Part shown: positions 7,174 to 15,746 of the stretch, piece after piece
How positions within the stretch are numbered: position 1 is the first letter of the stretch
Layout: each line of letters opens with the position of its first letter
From: JBEKTY01 sp049515555
GTDB taxonomy: Bacteria > Planctomycetota > Planctomycetia > Pirellulales > Thermoguttaceae
Length of the DNA: 39,444 bases
Direction of reading: 5' to 3'
Assembly (NCBI GenBank): GCA_049515555.1
Contig: JBEKTY010000065.1
Coordinates: forward strand, 1-39,444
Made by a program: the position numbers and the translations under genes
Notes under the pieces: model-generated
Told to the model about the DNA's origin: nothing
The model's database searches: none
Seen by the model: only the letters and a program-made list of their open reading frames with translations

Positions 7174-8445
7174 ATGCAACGTCTGCTGCGAAGCATACTC
7201 TCGGTGGCGTGCCTTGCCCCAGTCTGTGAACTTGTCCAGGCCGGCGACTGGCCGCAAATCCTCGGACCGCATCGCAACGGCGTGGCCATCGCAGAGCGAA
7301 TCGCCAGTGCCTGGCCCGGCACAGGGCCAAAGACCTTGTGGCAACGCGAAGTTGGGCGGGGGTTTGCCGGCGTCGCGGTCAGCCGGGGAAGCGCCATCCT
7401 TTTTCACCGCCTTGGCGATCAGGAAGTCGTCGAGGCCCTTGCGGCGAGCACCGGCAAGAGCACCTGGAAAGCGGCGTTCACGGCCAGCTATCTACCGACC
7501 TTGTCCGACGACGACGGCCCGCGGGTTGTCCCGATCATCGCCCCGGAGCGGGTGTACACCTACGGCGCCATGGGACACCTGCGCTGCCTCGACGCGGCGA
7601 CGGGCAGGCTCCTTTGGGAGCGAAACACTTTCGAGGACTTCAGCGCGAAGCAGCCCGTGGAAGGCGAGCCGCCCGAAGGGTACTTCGGCATTGGCAGCTC
7701 TCCGATCGTCCAGGGCGATAAGATCATCGTCAACGTCGGCGGCGACACGCAGGAAGCCGGGATCGTGGCCTTCGCCGTGGATACCGGCCGGACCGTCTGG
7801 AAAGCCACCGCCGAGCGGGCCAGCTACTCGTCGCCTGTGGCGGTCTCCGTCGGCGGCGTCCGCCACGTGATCTTCGTCACGCGGCTCAGCGTGCTGTCGC
7901 TCGATCCCGACAACGGGAAAGTGCGGTTCAAGTTTCCCTTCGGCCGGATCGGTCCGACGGTCAATGCGGCGAACCCCGTCGTACTGGACGGAAACCTGTT
8001 CGTGACGGCCAGCTACGGGATCGGCTCCGTGCTGGCGAAAATCGTCGGCGACAAGGCCGTGGTCCTGTGGCGAGATCCACGAATCCTGGCGAGCCAGTAC
8101 ACCACCTGTGTGGAAAGCGGCGGCTATCTGTTCGGCATCCACGGGCGGCAGGACGGGCCGCGGGCCGAACTCCGCTGTCTCGATCCCTGGTCACGCAAGA
8201 TCCTCTGGTCGCAACCGTCCTTCGGCTACGCGACACTGATCAAGGCCGACGACAAGCTGCTGATCCTCAAGACCGACGGGACGCTGGTGCTGGCCGCTAC
8301 GAACCCGAAGCAATACGAAGAGCTGGCCCGCATGCAGGTTTGCGACAACATTACGCGTGCCCTGCCGGCCCTGGCCGAGGGCCTGTTCTTCGTGCGAGAC
8401 ACCAAGGTGCTCAAATGTATTGATCTGCGGCCGGGCAGGCCGTAG
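7174..8445 (+). CDS. Exported PQQ-type beta-propeller repeat protein
   Basis: A 423-residue protein. The frame is open from 7036, but the ATG at 7174 starts a proper signal peptide of about 24 residues (MQRLLRSILSVACL), and the upstream part looks untranslated. The mature N-terminus carries WPQILGPHRNG, the entry motif of planctomycete PQQ-like proteins. Propeller blades follow, with typical blade ends of the type LRCLDAATGRLLWERN near residue 130, IVAFAVDTGRTVWKA near 196 and LRCLDPWSRKILWSQ near 331. The fold is that of BamB and the quinoprotein dehydrogenases. No cofactor or calcium site of a true PQQ dehydrogenase is evident, so I expect a binding or scaffold role in the periplasm or at the outer membrane. 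It stands alone on the plus strand. Confidence 0.85.
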   Translation: MQRLLRSILSVACLAPVCELVQAGDWPQILGPHRNGVAIAERIASAWPGTGPKTLWQREVGRGFAGVAVSRGSAILFHRLGDQEVVEALAASTGKSTWKAAFTASYLPTLSDDDGPRVVPIIAPERVYTYGAMGHLRCLDAATGRLLWERNTFEDFSAKQPVEGEPPEGYFGIGSSPIVQGDKIIVNVGGDTQEAGIVAFAVDTGRTVWKATAERASYSSPVAVSVGGVRHVIFVTRLSVLSLDPDNGKVRFKFPFGRIGPTVNAANPVVLDGNLFVTASYGIGSVLAKIVGDKAVVLWRDPRILASQYTTCVESGGYLFGIHGRQDGPRAELRCLDPWSRKILWSQPSFGYATLIKADDKLLILKTDGTLVLAATNPKQYEELARMQVCDNITRALPALAEGLFFVRDTKVLKCIDLRPGRP

Positions 8446-8478
8446 GGCGACCTCCCTAATCGGGTTAGTTCCTTCCGC

Positions 8479-8507
8479 TTGACAACGAAGGTGATCGGGG
8501 GTAATTT
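8479..8507 (+). promoter_or_regulatory. Strong sigma-70-like promoter before the calpain gene
   Basis: A perfect -35 box TTGACA at 8479-8484 is followed after exactly 17 bp by TAATTT at 8502-8507. Transcription would start near 8514 and leave a leader of about 90 nt before the ATG at 8602. This is the best promoter match I see in the window. Confidence 0.7.
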
Positions 8508-8601
8508 AGGAGATGTGCGAGCTTTCCATTATGGGGGGTACTGTTCCGAGCGGTAGATAGGTGCCGCCGTCCTACCTGTTCTCAGTCAGGGGTGGTCGAC
8601 G

Positions 8602-10863
8602 ATGAGCACGTCAGCCGCTGGTCCGTACCGTTTTCACCGCGGGAAGCGGGGGTCCACCTTCAGCAGGACTTTGCAAGTCGAATCGTTGGAGACGAGGCTG
8701 CTGCTGAGCGGGACCAGTCTTCCTCGTCCAACCGATTCGACTACTGCGTCCTTGATCTCCTCTCCGGCGGGCGTCCAGCCGGTATTGACCAAGATCACGG
8801 TCAGCCCCGCCAAGGTGAAGATGGACCTCTATACCACGCACCAGTTCACGGTGGCGGGTTGGGACCAATCTGGCAGGCCCATGGCCGTACAGCCCACGTG
8901 GACGGCCAGTTCGGGCACGGTCACGGCGGCGGGGCTGTTCACCCCTTCCGCCACGGCCGGCAAGGTTACGATTACCGCGGCCAGCGGCTCGATTCGAGGC
9001 AAGGCCACGGTGACGGTCTTCAACACTGCGCCCAGCGTGGCGACGAAGGCCAGCGCTACGCCGAAATCCGTGACCGGCGTCACGGCCGCGCTGGCCGTCC
9101 TGGGCGCCGACGACGGTGGCGAGGCCAACCTGTCTTACACCTGGTCCACCACCGCGCGGCCCAAGACGGCGCCGCCGCCCACGTTCAGCGCCAACGGCGC
9201 CAATGCCGCAAAGAACACTACGGTTACGTTCGGCGCGCTGGGGTCGTATTCCTTTACCGCGACCATTACCGACTCCGGAGGCCTTTCGGTGAGCAGTCGC
9301 GTTGCGGTGACGGTTGCCCAGGGATTGACCAGCATCAAGGTCAGCCCGGCGACGGCCACCGTACTGGAACTGGCGACGAAGCAATATACCGCCGTCGGCT
9401 ACGACCAGTTCGGCGTAGCCATGGCGCGGCAGCCGGCTTTCGCCTGGAGCGCCGGCGCAGGCACGATCGCCGCCGGCGGCCTGTTCACGGCTCCCGCTTC
9501 GCCGGGCGCCGTCACCATCACCGCTACGAGCGGTTCCGTCCAAGGTAAGGCCCAAGCGACGGTCACGCCCTTGCCCAACCTGGGTCTCCAAGACCCCGGT
9601 TTGAGGGCCCTGACGAGCAGCCTGTTTGCCCGCGACGGCCAGATCAACCGCGCCGACATGATTCAGATCCTGGAAAGTGTCGGCACGGAAGACGGCGTGG
9701 TGGACGCCACCGAACTGAGCGACTTTCAGAAGATCGTGAGCAATGCCGCGCTGCTGAACATGCCCGCCTACGTCCAGGCGCTGGCCAGCGACGTGGTCCA
9801 CGGCAACACGGCCAACGCCAACTACCAGGGTCAACCGCTGGGCAACCTGTTTGCCGGCGATGCGGCATCGAACCTCGCCGAGCTGGTCGACAAGTGGTTC
9901 TTGGGCACGGATCATCCCGCGGTGACGTGGGGCTCCTACACCTATCAGAATTGCAAGGGCTCGTTGTTCGGCGCCACCGGGCCCCACTACACCGACGTGC
10001 AGCAAGGCCAGCTTGGCGACTGCTATTTCATCTCGGCGTTGGGATCGATCGCCAGGGTTTCTCCTCTGGACATCGAGCACATGTTCATCGACAACGGAGA
10101 CGGCACTTGGACCGTTCGCTTCTATAATGATAACGGCACGCCCGACTACGTGACGGTCGACCGCAGGCTGCCGGCCGACTCCAAAGGCGACCTGGCCTAT
10201 TCCGACCAGCGTAATTCTGTCACCGATCCCAAGAACGTATTGTGGCTAGCGCTGGCCGAGAAAGCCTATGCCCAGTGGAACGAGACCGGCGATGACGACC
10301 GCGGCGACACCGGCAATAGTTATGCGAGCATCGACATCGGCTGGACGGGCGACGTCGACGCCCAGGTGCTGGGCCGTGCCGCCACGAGCTACGTCAATTA
10401 CAGCGGCTGGGACGGCGGTTTCAATGAACAGGTCCTGATCGACGCCATTGACAGCAACCAGGCGGTCTCCGCCTGCACCGTCGGCGCCCCCGATTCAGCT
10501 ACTACTAAGTTGGTAAGCGACCACTGTTACAACGTGATTGGATACGACGGCACGAGCGGTACTTTCACGCTGTACAACCCCTGGGGCCCCAAGTACAACT
10601 ATTCCTGGTATCCCAGTTCCGCTCTCATCTGTTCTCTCACCTGGGACCAGGTCAGCGCGGATCTGGACGGCATCGCCGTAGCGGACCCGTCGCCCACGCC
10701 TCCGGTGATCAGTTCGCCCGCGGCCGCCGCCATGGTTTGCTTCGGGTCGTTGGGAAGCGCTTGGCAATTGCCGAGTTCCAGCCGTGCCGCCGCTTCGCCC
10801 CAACCGTCTTCCGCATGGACGCCGGCCCTGGTAGACGCCGTCTTTCATCCGGCGGCCGTTTGA
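8602..10863 (+). CDS. Secreted calpain-family cysteine protease with Ig-like domains
   Basis: A 753-residue protein. Residues 27-37 carry ESLETRLLLSG, the LEPR-xLL N-terminal signature of planctomycete exported proteins. A bacterial Ig-like (BIG2) domain follows at about 53-140 (ITVSPAKVKMDLYTTHQFTV through IRGKATVTV). A less typical beta domain lies at about 145-240, and a second BIG2 at about 242-320 ends GSVQGKAQATV. The C-terminal half is a calpain-type C2 peptidase core. It has GQLGDCYFISALGSIA with catalytic Cys474, SDHCYNVIGYDG with His641 and TLYNPWG with Asn659, so the triad is complete. It should cut proteins at the cell surface or outside; calcium dependence is possible but not shown. 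The gene has its own promoter and no operon partner. The substrate is unknown. Confidence 0.88.
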   Translation: MSTSAAGPYRFHRGKRGSTFSRTLQVESLETRLLLSGTSLPRPTDSTTASLISSPAGVQPVLTKITVSPAKVKMDLYTTHQFTVAGWDQSGRPMAVQPTWTASSGTVTAAGLFTPSATAGKVTITAASGSIRGKATVTVFNTAPSVATKASATPKSVTGVTAALAVLGADDGGEANLSYTWSTTARPKTAPPPTFSANGANAAKNTTVTFGALGSYSFTATITDSGGLSVSSRVAVTVAQGLTSIKVSPATATVLELATKQYTAVGYDQFGVAMARQPAFAWSAGAGTIAAGGLFTAPASPGAVTITATSGSVQGKAQATVTPLPNLGLQDPGLRALTSSLFARDGQINRADMIQILESVGTEDGVVDATELSDFQKIVSNAALLNMPAYVQALASDVVHGNTANANYQGQPLGNLFAGDAASNLAELVDKWFLGTDHPAVTWGSYTYQNCKGSLFGATGPHYTDVQQGQLGDCYFISALGSIARVSPLDIEHMFIDNGDGTWTVRFYNDNGTPDYVTVDRRLPADSKGDLAYSDQRNSVTDPKNVLWLALAEKAYAQWNETGDDDRGDTGNSYASIDIGWTGDVDAQVLGRAATSYVNYSGWDGGFNEQVLIDAIDSNQAVSACTVGAPDSATTKLVSDHCYNVIGYDGTSGTFTLYNPWGPKYNYSWYPSSALICSLTWDQVSADLDGIAVADPSPTPPVISSPAAAAMVCFGSLGSAWQLPSSSRAAASPQPSSAWTPALVDAVFHPAAV

Positions 10864-11222
10864 GCAGTTCTCCTGTGTAGGGAACGCCTCCGTGGCGTTC
10901 CGTTGGTCCTGCGTAGAGAACGCCCTCCGTGGCGTTCCGTGGCGAACTCGGAAAGCTACGCAGCGCGCTGCGTGCAATGTTGGCCCTCGGCTGCAATCTC
11001 GCTACACGTTCCAGCCGGCTCCCGCCGAAGTTCGGCGGGAGAATCCCGCCGACCTTTGATTGCTGACCGCCGAGCGCCGCGCCGTCCCGAAGGGACGATC
11101 GAAAATAGCCTAGCAGTTCACTGCGGGGACGACGGGCAGCGCAGGAATTTCGGACGCCATTGTCGGCGGCCAACAGAGTTGCTATCATGACAAGCCGTCT
11201 TTCCCAGGAGAGGGGCGGCCTC
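10864..11222. other. Spacer with paired hairpins
   Basis: About 360 bp between two plus-strand genes. It contains the ggaacgcc hairpin pair listed separately and a further palindrome ggcggga-gaa-tcccgcc near 11034-11052. There is no clear terminator with a T run and no credible gene. A frame upstream of the next gene starts at 11160 but lacks a ribosome site. Confidence 0.5.
10878..10940. repeat. Two tandem copies of a ggaacgcc/ggcgttcc hairpin
   Basis: Near-identical palindromes of the form gaacgcc-(tccgt)-ggcgttc occur twice, about 39 bp apart, 15 bp after the calpain stop. They could work as a transcription end or mRNA-stability element for that gene. Confidence 0.55.
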
Positions 11223-14200
11223 ATGGCCCGGCGAAAGTTGAACGATTCCACCAGCCCGCCGGATTCGCAGACGCCCGGCAACCCGCTCGTGCGGATTCTG
11301 GAAGACTACCTCGCCGAGTTGAAGGCCGTACGTTCCACGGGCGCCGGCGTTCCCGAGACGTCGTACTACCCGGCGCTGGGAAGCCTTTTCAGCGCGGTGG
11401 GAAAAACACTCAAGCCCAAGGTCCGCTGTGTGATGGGCCTGAAGAATCTGGGGGCTGGAATGCCCGACGGCGGACTGTTCACCGCCGACCAGTTCCAGCG
11501 TCAAGCCGACGGCGCGCCCAAGGCCGGCCAACTGCCGGCCCGCGGGGCGATCGAGGCCAAAGGCACAAAGCCCGACGTGAAAACGATTGCCGGCAGCGAA
11601 CAGGTCCGGGGATACCTGCGGGCCTACGGCATCGTTATTGTCACCAACCTCCGCGAGTTCCTGATCCTGGAGCGCGGTCCCAACGCCCAGCCCCTCCAGC
11701 GCGAAGCCTTCGCCCTGGCCGGCGACGAAAAGACCTTCTGGCAACACGCGGCCGGGCATCCCCGCGCCACGGCCAGTCGTAAGGGCGAGCAGTTTATCGA
11801 GTTCATCAAGCGGGCCTGCCTTCACGCCGCCCCGCTGACCAGTCCGAAAGACGTGGCGTGGTTCCTGGCATCCTATGCCCGGGATGCCCTGTTTCGCGTC
11901 GAGCAGCAGAAGGAGCTGCCGGCCCTGCAAGCCGTCCGCTCGGCCTTGGAAGATGCCTTGGGAATGAAGTTCACCGACGAAAAGGGCGAGCATTTCTTCC
12001 GGTCCACCCTGGTGCAAACCCTGTTCTACGGCGTGTTCTCCGCGTGGGTCCGCTGGCACAAGGACAATCCCGCCCCCAAGGCGAAGTTCGATTGGCGGAC
12101 CGCCGAATGGTCCATGCACGTTCCGTTCATCCGAACCCTGTACGAGGAAGTGGCCAAGCCCAGCCGGCTGGGGCCGCTGGGCCTGGTGGAAGTCCTGGAT
12201 TGGTCCGCCGGCGTATTGAATCGCGTGGAGCGGGGCGAGTTCTTCGCCCGCTTCGAGGATGAACACGCCGTTCAATACTTCTACGAGCCGTTCCTGGAAG
12301 CCTACGACCCCGAGCTGCGCAAGGCGCTGGGCGTCTGGTACACGCCGCCGGAGATCGTCAAGTATCAGGTGGCCCGCGTGGACACCGTATTGCGCGAGGA
12401 ATTGGACCTGGCCGACGGGCTGGCCGATCCCAATGTCATCATCCTGGACCCCTGCTGCGGCACGGGGGCGTATCTGGTGGAAGTGCTGAACAGCATTGCG
12501 GCCACGCTGCGCGACAAGGGCGGCGACGCACTGGTAGCGTCCGACCTGAAACAAGCGGCCATGCACCGGGTCTTTGGTTTTGAGATCATGCCGGCACCGT
12601 TCGTGGTATCCCACCTGCGGCTGGGGCTGATGCTTCAAACGCAAGGCGCACCACTTTCGCAGAAGAAGGACGAGCGCGTCGGTGTGTACCTGACCAATGC
12701 GCTGACCGGGTGGGAGCCGCCCAAGGGCCCCAAGCAGCAGGTCATGGGCTGGGCCGACTTGCAGGAGGAACGGGACGCGGCCGAGCATGTAAAGCGGGAA
12801 AAGAAGATACTGGTCGTGTTGGGCAACCCGCCCTATAACGCCTTCGCCGGCATCAGCCCGCAAGAGGAACAAGGGTTGGTGGAACCGTACAAGAAGGACC
12901 TGAACAAGCCAAAAAATAAGGGCGGCTGGGGCATCAAGAAGTTCAACCTTGACGACCTATACGTCCGTTTCTTCCGGCTGGCCGAGCGACGTATCGCCGA
13001 AATGAGCGGCATGGGCGTGGTGTCGTTCATCTCCAACTTCTCCTACCTGAGCGACCCCTCGTTCGTCGTTATGCGCGGGCGGTTTCTTTCCGAGTTCGAC
13101 AAGCTTTGGTTCGATTGCATGAACGGCGACAGCCGCGAAACCGGCAAGCTTACGCCCGACGGCAAGCCCGATCCGTCCGTCTTTTCCACGGATTACAACC
13201 GTGAAGGCATCCGTGTCGGAACGGCCATTTGCGTGATGGTTCGGAAAAAGCATCGCGATTCAAAGCCGGCCGTTCTCTTTCGGCAGTTTTGGGGGACAAC
13301 CAAACGCCAAGACCTTTTGGCCTCTCATGGAAAGCGGCGCAGCGGAATGGTGAAAGCCGCTCCGGCTCCGAACAATCGCTCTTCCTTCCGCCCCGAAAGC
13401 GTGGCGGCGGAATACGCGGAGTGGCCGGCTTTGATCTCCTTATGTGCCCTTGCCCCAATTAGCGGCCTTCAGGAGATGCGACGCGGTTCGTTGATGGCGT
13501 TCGCATCTAATGATCTCGCGGAGCGGATGAAGGCGTACTTCGATCGGGCGCTGACTTGGGAGTTGTTCGCCGGCATTGGTAGCGGCTTGGCGCGCGACGC
13601 TGGACGATTCAACGCCAAAGAGGCTCGCGCGGCCTTGCTTGAACGCGAGGAGTTCGCCGGTCCGTGCATACGACGGTACTCCCTGTATCCGTTCGATAAC
13701 CGTTGGTGCTATCACTCCGATACCCGCCCATTGTGGAACGAGCCGCGTCCGGAAGTCGCAGCCCAGTGTTGGCCAGGGAATCGATTCCTCGTTACCCGTG
13801 CGTTTGCCGAACGACCGCATGAATGGGCGGTGATGACCATAACGCCCGCGCTACCCGACTATCACCTGCTTCGACCGAATGCAGTTGCCATTCCGATTCT
13901 GCTTCGCAATGGTGAACGTCTCTCCACTAAGCAGCACGCAAGTCTGTTTGACGCCCTTGGAGAAGCGCCGTCGGAAAGTCTCCCAACCGCCAATCTTTCT
14001 GGTCCTGCCCGCGAATACCTGACAAAGCTCGGCGTCAAAGATCCCGACGTGGACGCGAAGACGGCGGCGCTGGTCTGGATGCACGCCCTGGCCGTTGGCT
14101 ACAGCCCGGCCTATCTGACCGAGAACGGCGACGGTATCCGGCGCGACTGGCCCCGCATCCCGCTGCCGGGCGACCGCGAGGCCCTGGAAGCTTCGGCGGC

Positions 14201-14810
14201 GCTGGGCGAACAAATCGCGGCCCTCTTGGACACCGAAGCCGAAGTGCCCGGCGTGACGTGCGGCCCGATTGCCCCCGTCTTCAAGACCATCGCCATGATA
14301 ACGAAGGCCGGCGGCGGCCAGCTCGATACCGCGGGTGGCGACCTGGCAGTAACGGCCGGCTGGGGGCATAAGGGCAAGGAGGGCGTGACGATGCCCGCCA
14401 AGGGCAAGCTGGCCCAGCGCCAATACGCCGAAGCCGAGGCCAAGGCCATCGACGCGGAAGCAACGAAGCGAGGCACGTCGCCCGAGGAAATGCGGCTGCT
14501 GCTGGGCGAGATGACCTGCGACGTGTACCTGAACGGCGCGGCCTATTGGCGCAATATCCCCTTGAACGTCTGGGAGTATTACATCGGCGGCTATCAGGTC
14601 ATCAAGAAATGGCTGAGCTACCGGGAAAAGGTAATCCTTGGGCGGCCGCTGAAGCCCGAGGAGGCCCGCGAAGTGAGCAACACGGCCCGGCGGCTGGCGG
14701 CCATCATCCTGCTGCAACCGGCCCTGGACGCCAACTACCAGGCCGTCAAGGCATCGACCTACCCCTGGCCGTCGACGACGGGCGGGGAGCCCGGCCCGGG
14801 GCGCGCCTAG
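11223..14810 (+). CDS. Single-chain restriction-modification enzyme, type ISP/IIG-like
   Basis: A 1195-residue enzyme. I start it at the ATG at 11223, after AGGAGAGGGG; an in-frame ATG at 11187 is possible. The N-terminal 200 residues look like a PD-(D/E)xK nuclease: GMPDGGLF near residue 80 supplies the Asp and AIEAKG near 111 the Glu-x-Lys. A helical linker leads to an N6-adenine methyltransferase with the entry segment VWYTPPEIVKYQV near 374, SAM-binding motif DPCCGTGAYL near 409 and catalytic NPPY (LGNPPYNAF) near 535. The last 550 residues resemble the target-recognition and C-terminal region of type ISP enzymes, including GDREALEASAALGEQIA and a C-terminal block ending WPSTTGG. The SF2 helicase of true type ISP enzymes such as LlaGI is absent. 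One polypeptide would thus both methylate and cut, as in type IIG. No partner gene is nearby. Confidence 0.82.
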   Translation: MARRKLNDSTSPPDSQTPGNPLVRILEDYLAELKAVRSTGAGVPETSYYPALGSLFSAVGKTLKPKVRCVMGLKNLGAGMPDGGLFTADQFQRQADGAPKAGQLPARGAIEAKGTKPDVKTIAGSEQVRGYLRAYGIVIVTNLREFLILERGPNAQPLQREAFALAGDEKTFWQHAAGHPRATASRKGEQFIEFIKRACLHAAPLTSPKDVAWFLASYARDALFRVEQQKELPALQAVRSALEDALGMKFTDEKGEHFFRSTLVQTLFYGVFSAWVRWHKDNPAPKAKFDWRTAEWSMHVPFIRTLYEEVAKPSRLGPLGLVEVLDWSAGVLNRVERGEFFARFEDEHAVQYFYEPFLEAYDPELRKALGVWYTPPEIVKYQVARVDTVLREELDLADGLADPNVIILDPCCGTGAYLVEVLNSIAATLRDKGGDALVASDLKQAAMHRVFGFEIMPAPFVVSHLRLGLMLQTQGAPLSQKKDERVGVYLTNALTGWEPPKGPKQQVMGWADLQEERDAAEHVKREKKILVVLGNPPYNAFAGISPQEEQGLVEPYKKDLNKPKNKGGWGIKKFNLDDLYVRFFRLAERRIAEMSGMGVVSFISNFSYLSDPSFVVMRGRFLSEFDKLWFDCMNGDSRETGKLTPDGKPDPSVFSTDYNREGIRVGTAICVMVRKKHRDSKPAVLFRQFWGTTKRQDLLASHGKRRSGMVKAAPAPNNRSSFRPESVAAEYAEWPALISLCALAPISGLQEMRRGSLMAFASNDLAERMKAYFDRALTWELFAGIGSGLARDAGRFNAKEARAALLEREEFAGPCIRRYSLYPFDNRWCYHSDTRPLWNEPRPEVAAQCWPGNRFLVTRAFAERPHEWAVMTITPALPDYHLLRPNAVAIPILLRNGERLSTKQHASLFDALGEAPSESLPTANLSGPAREYLTKLGVKDPDVDAKTAALVWMHALAVGYSPAYLTENGDGIRRDWPRIPLPGDREALEASAALGEQIAALLDTEAEVPGVTCGPIAPVFKTIAMITKAGGGQLDTAGGDLAVTAGWGHKGKEGVTMPAKGKLAQRQYAEAEAKAIDAEATKRGTSPEEMRLLLGEMTCDVYLNGAAYWRNIPLNVWEYYIGGYQVIKKWLSYREKVILGRPLKPEEAREVSNTARRLAAIILLQPALDANYQAVKASTYPWPSTTGGEPGPGRA

Positions 14811-14998
14811 CCGGCTGGTCTCTCCGCTTCGGCGAGTCTCGGAGTCCTCCGCAGTCCACCCCGCCTTTGCTTCGCCAGTGGCCAGTGCTAGCGGCTAGGG
14901 GCGAGAAGAAAGGGCCACTCGCCCCTCCCCACTCCCAACTCCCCACTCCCCACTCACACTATGGTGTACGTCCTGATCTATACAGGCGTTTAGTAATG

Positions 14999-15007
14999 TG
15001 ATATAAT
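14999..15007 (+). promoter_or_regulatory. Extended -10 promoter element facing an inverted repeat
   Basis: TGATATAAT at 14999-15007 is a perfect extended -10 (TGn followed by TATAAT). No good -35 is visible, which such promoters do not need. Nothing coding lies downstream on this strand, only the inverted repeat starting 40 bp later, so the transcript, if any, would be a structured RNA. Confidence 0.35.
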
Positions 15008-15048
15008 ACGGGCCGTCGCAGGCTTGCTCCGGCCAGGCCGCCTGCCGT

Positions 15049-15138
15049 CCAATGTATCCGGCACACGCCGTGTGCCGTTTTCCGCACACGGCGTGTGCGG
15101 GCTACATTACGGCACACGCCGTGTGCCGGATACATTGG
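15049..15138. repeat. 90-bp palindromic element with 29-bp arms
   Basis: Positions 15049-15077 and 15110-15138 are perfect reverse complements. Inside them are three smaller self-complementary blocks built on cacacgccgtgtg or its complement (15059-15077, 15082-15100, 15110-15128). A degenerate copy lies at 28631-28680. Confidence 0.8.
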
Positions 15139-15746
15139 CGGCTTTGCTCTTTGACAATTTAGGGCAGCCACGGATTGAACACAGAACAAACACGGACAAG
15201 AGCAATCCAATCTGTTGCCTGGTTTGGCCCATGGTCAAGAGTCCTTTCCGTGTTCAATCCGTGTTTCATCCGTGGCTACTCAATCGTTTACGGCGGAACT
15301 GGCACGGCGGTTGCTCTGGCAAGATGGGTCGCCCCGCCCCACCAACGGCAAGAAAACCTATGTGCACGCCGGGTTTTAAGCGTGCTCCTGGAAAAGTGGC
15401 TAAATGTTCACTAGTTCACTGATGTATCGTATTTCCCGGGCTTTGCGGCCAAAAAGGCCAAAATTCCCCCCACCTTTGGAAAGCCCGACAGGCGATTTTG
15501 AGACCAAGGAAAAAACAAGTGCAACACGTACCTCACAAGTTGTATGCACTTACGCACGATGCGCAGAATCGCTGACGCAAGTCAGCCAACGAGTTACCGA
15601 CTTGTGCAACACCGGAGCCTCCCGAAAGTCCCGTCAAAATGTTGCACACATGGAATGTTCACCAAAGACGTGATCTTCTTCTTCAGAGGGGGAAAAGTAG
15701 TGGCGAGTGGCGAGTGGCTAGGTTGCCCGGCTCCTCTCACGCTCGG

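Larger units (their letters stand above)
14811..15746. other. 936-bp spacer with repeats and no credible gene
   Basis: This holds, left to right: a degenerate (CTCCCCA)n stretch at about 14925-14955; an extended -10 box at 14999; a 90-bp perfect inverted repeat at 15049-15138; and two related AT-richer segments with the words cacggattgaacac and gttcaatccgtg at 15170-15290 that are partly inverted copies of each other. Then comes a region (15500-15650) with three copies of the octamer GTGCAACA. Frames in it have no ribosome sites. The downstream gene on the other strand (hdrC) ends at 15747. Confidence 0.55.

Noticed and set aside
11118..12872. 584-residue minus-strand frame opposite the R-M gene
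   Set aside because: An antisense shadow; the plus strand carries the recognised nuclease and methylase motifs.
15049..15138. CRISPR array at the repeated cacacgccgtgtg blocks
   Set aside because: The blocks are palindromes of one element, not spaced repeats with unique spacers, and there are no cas genes.
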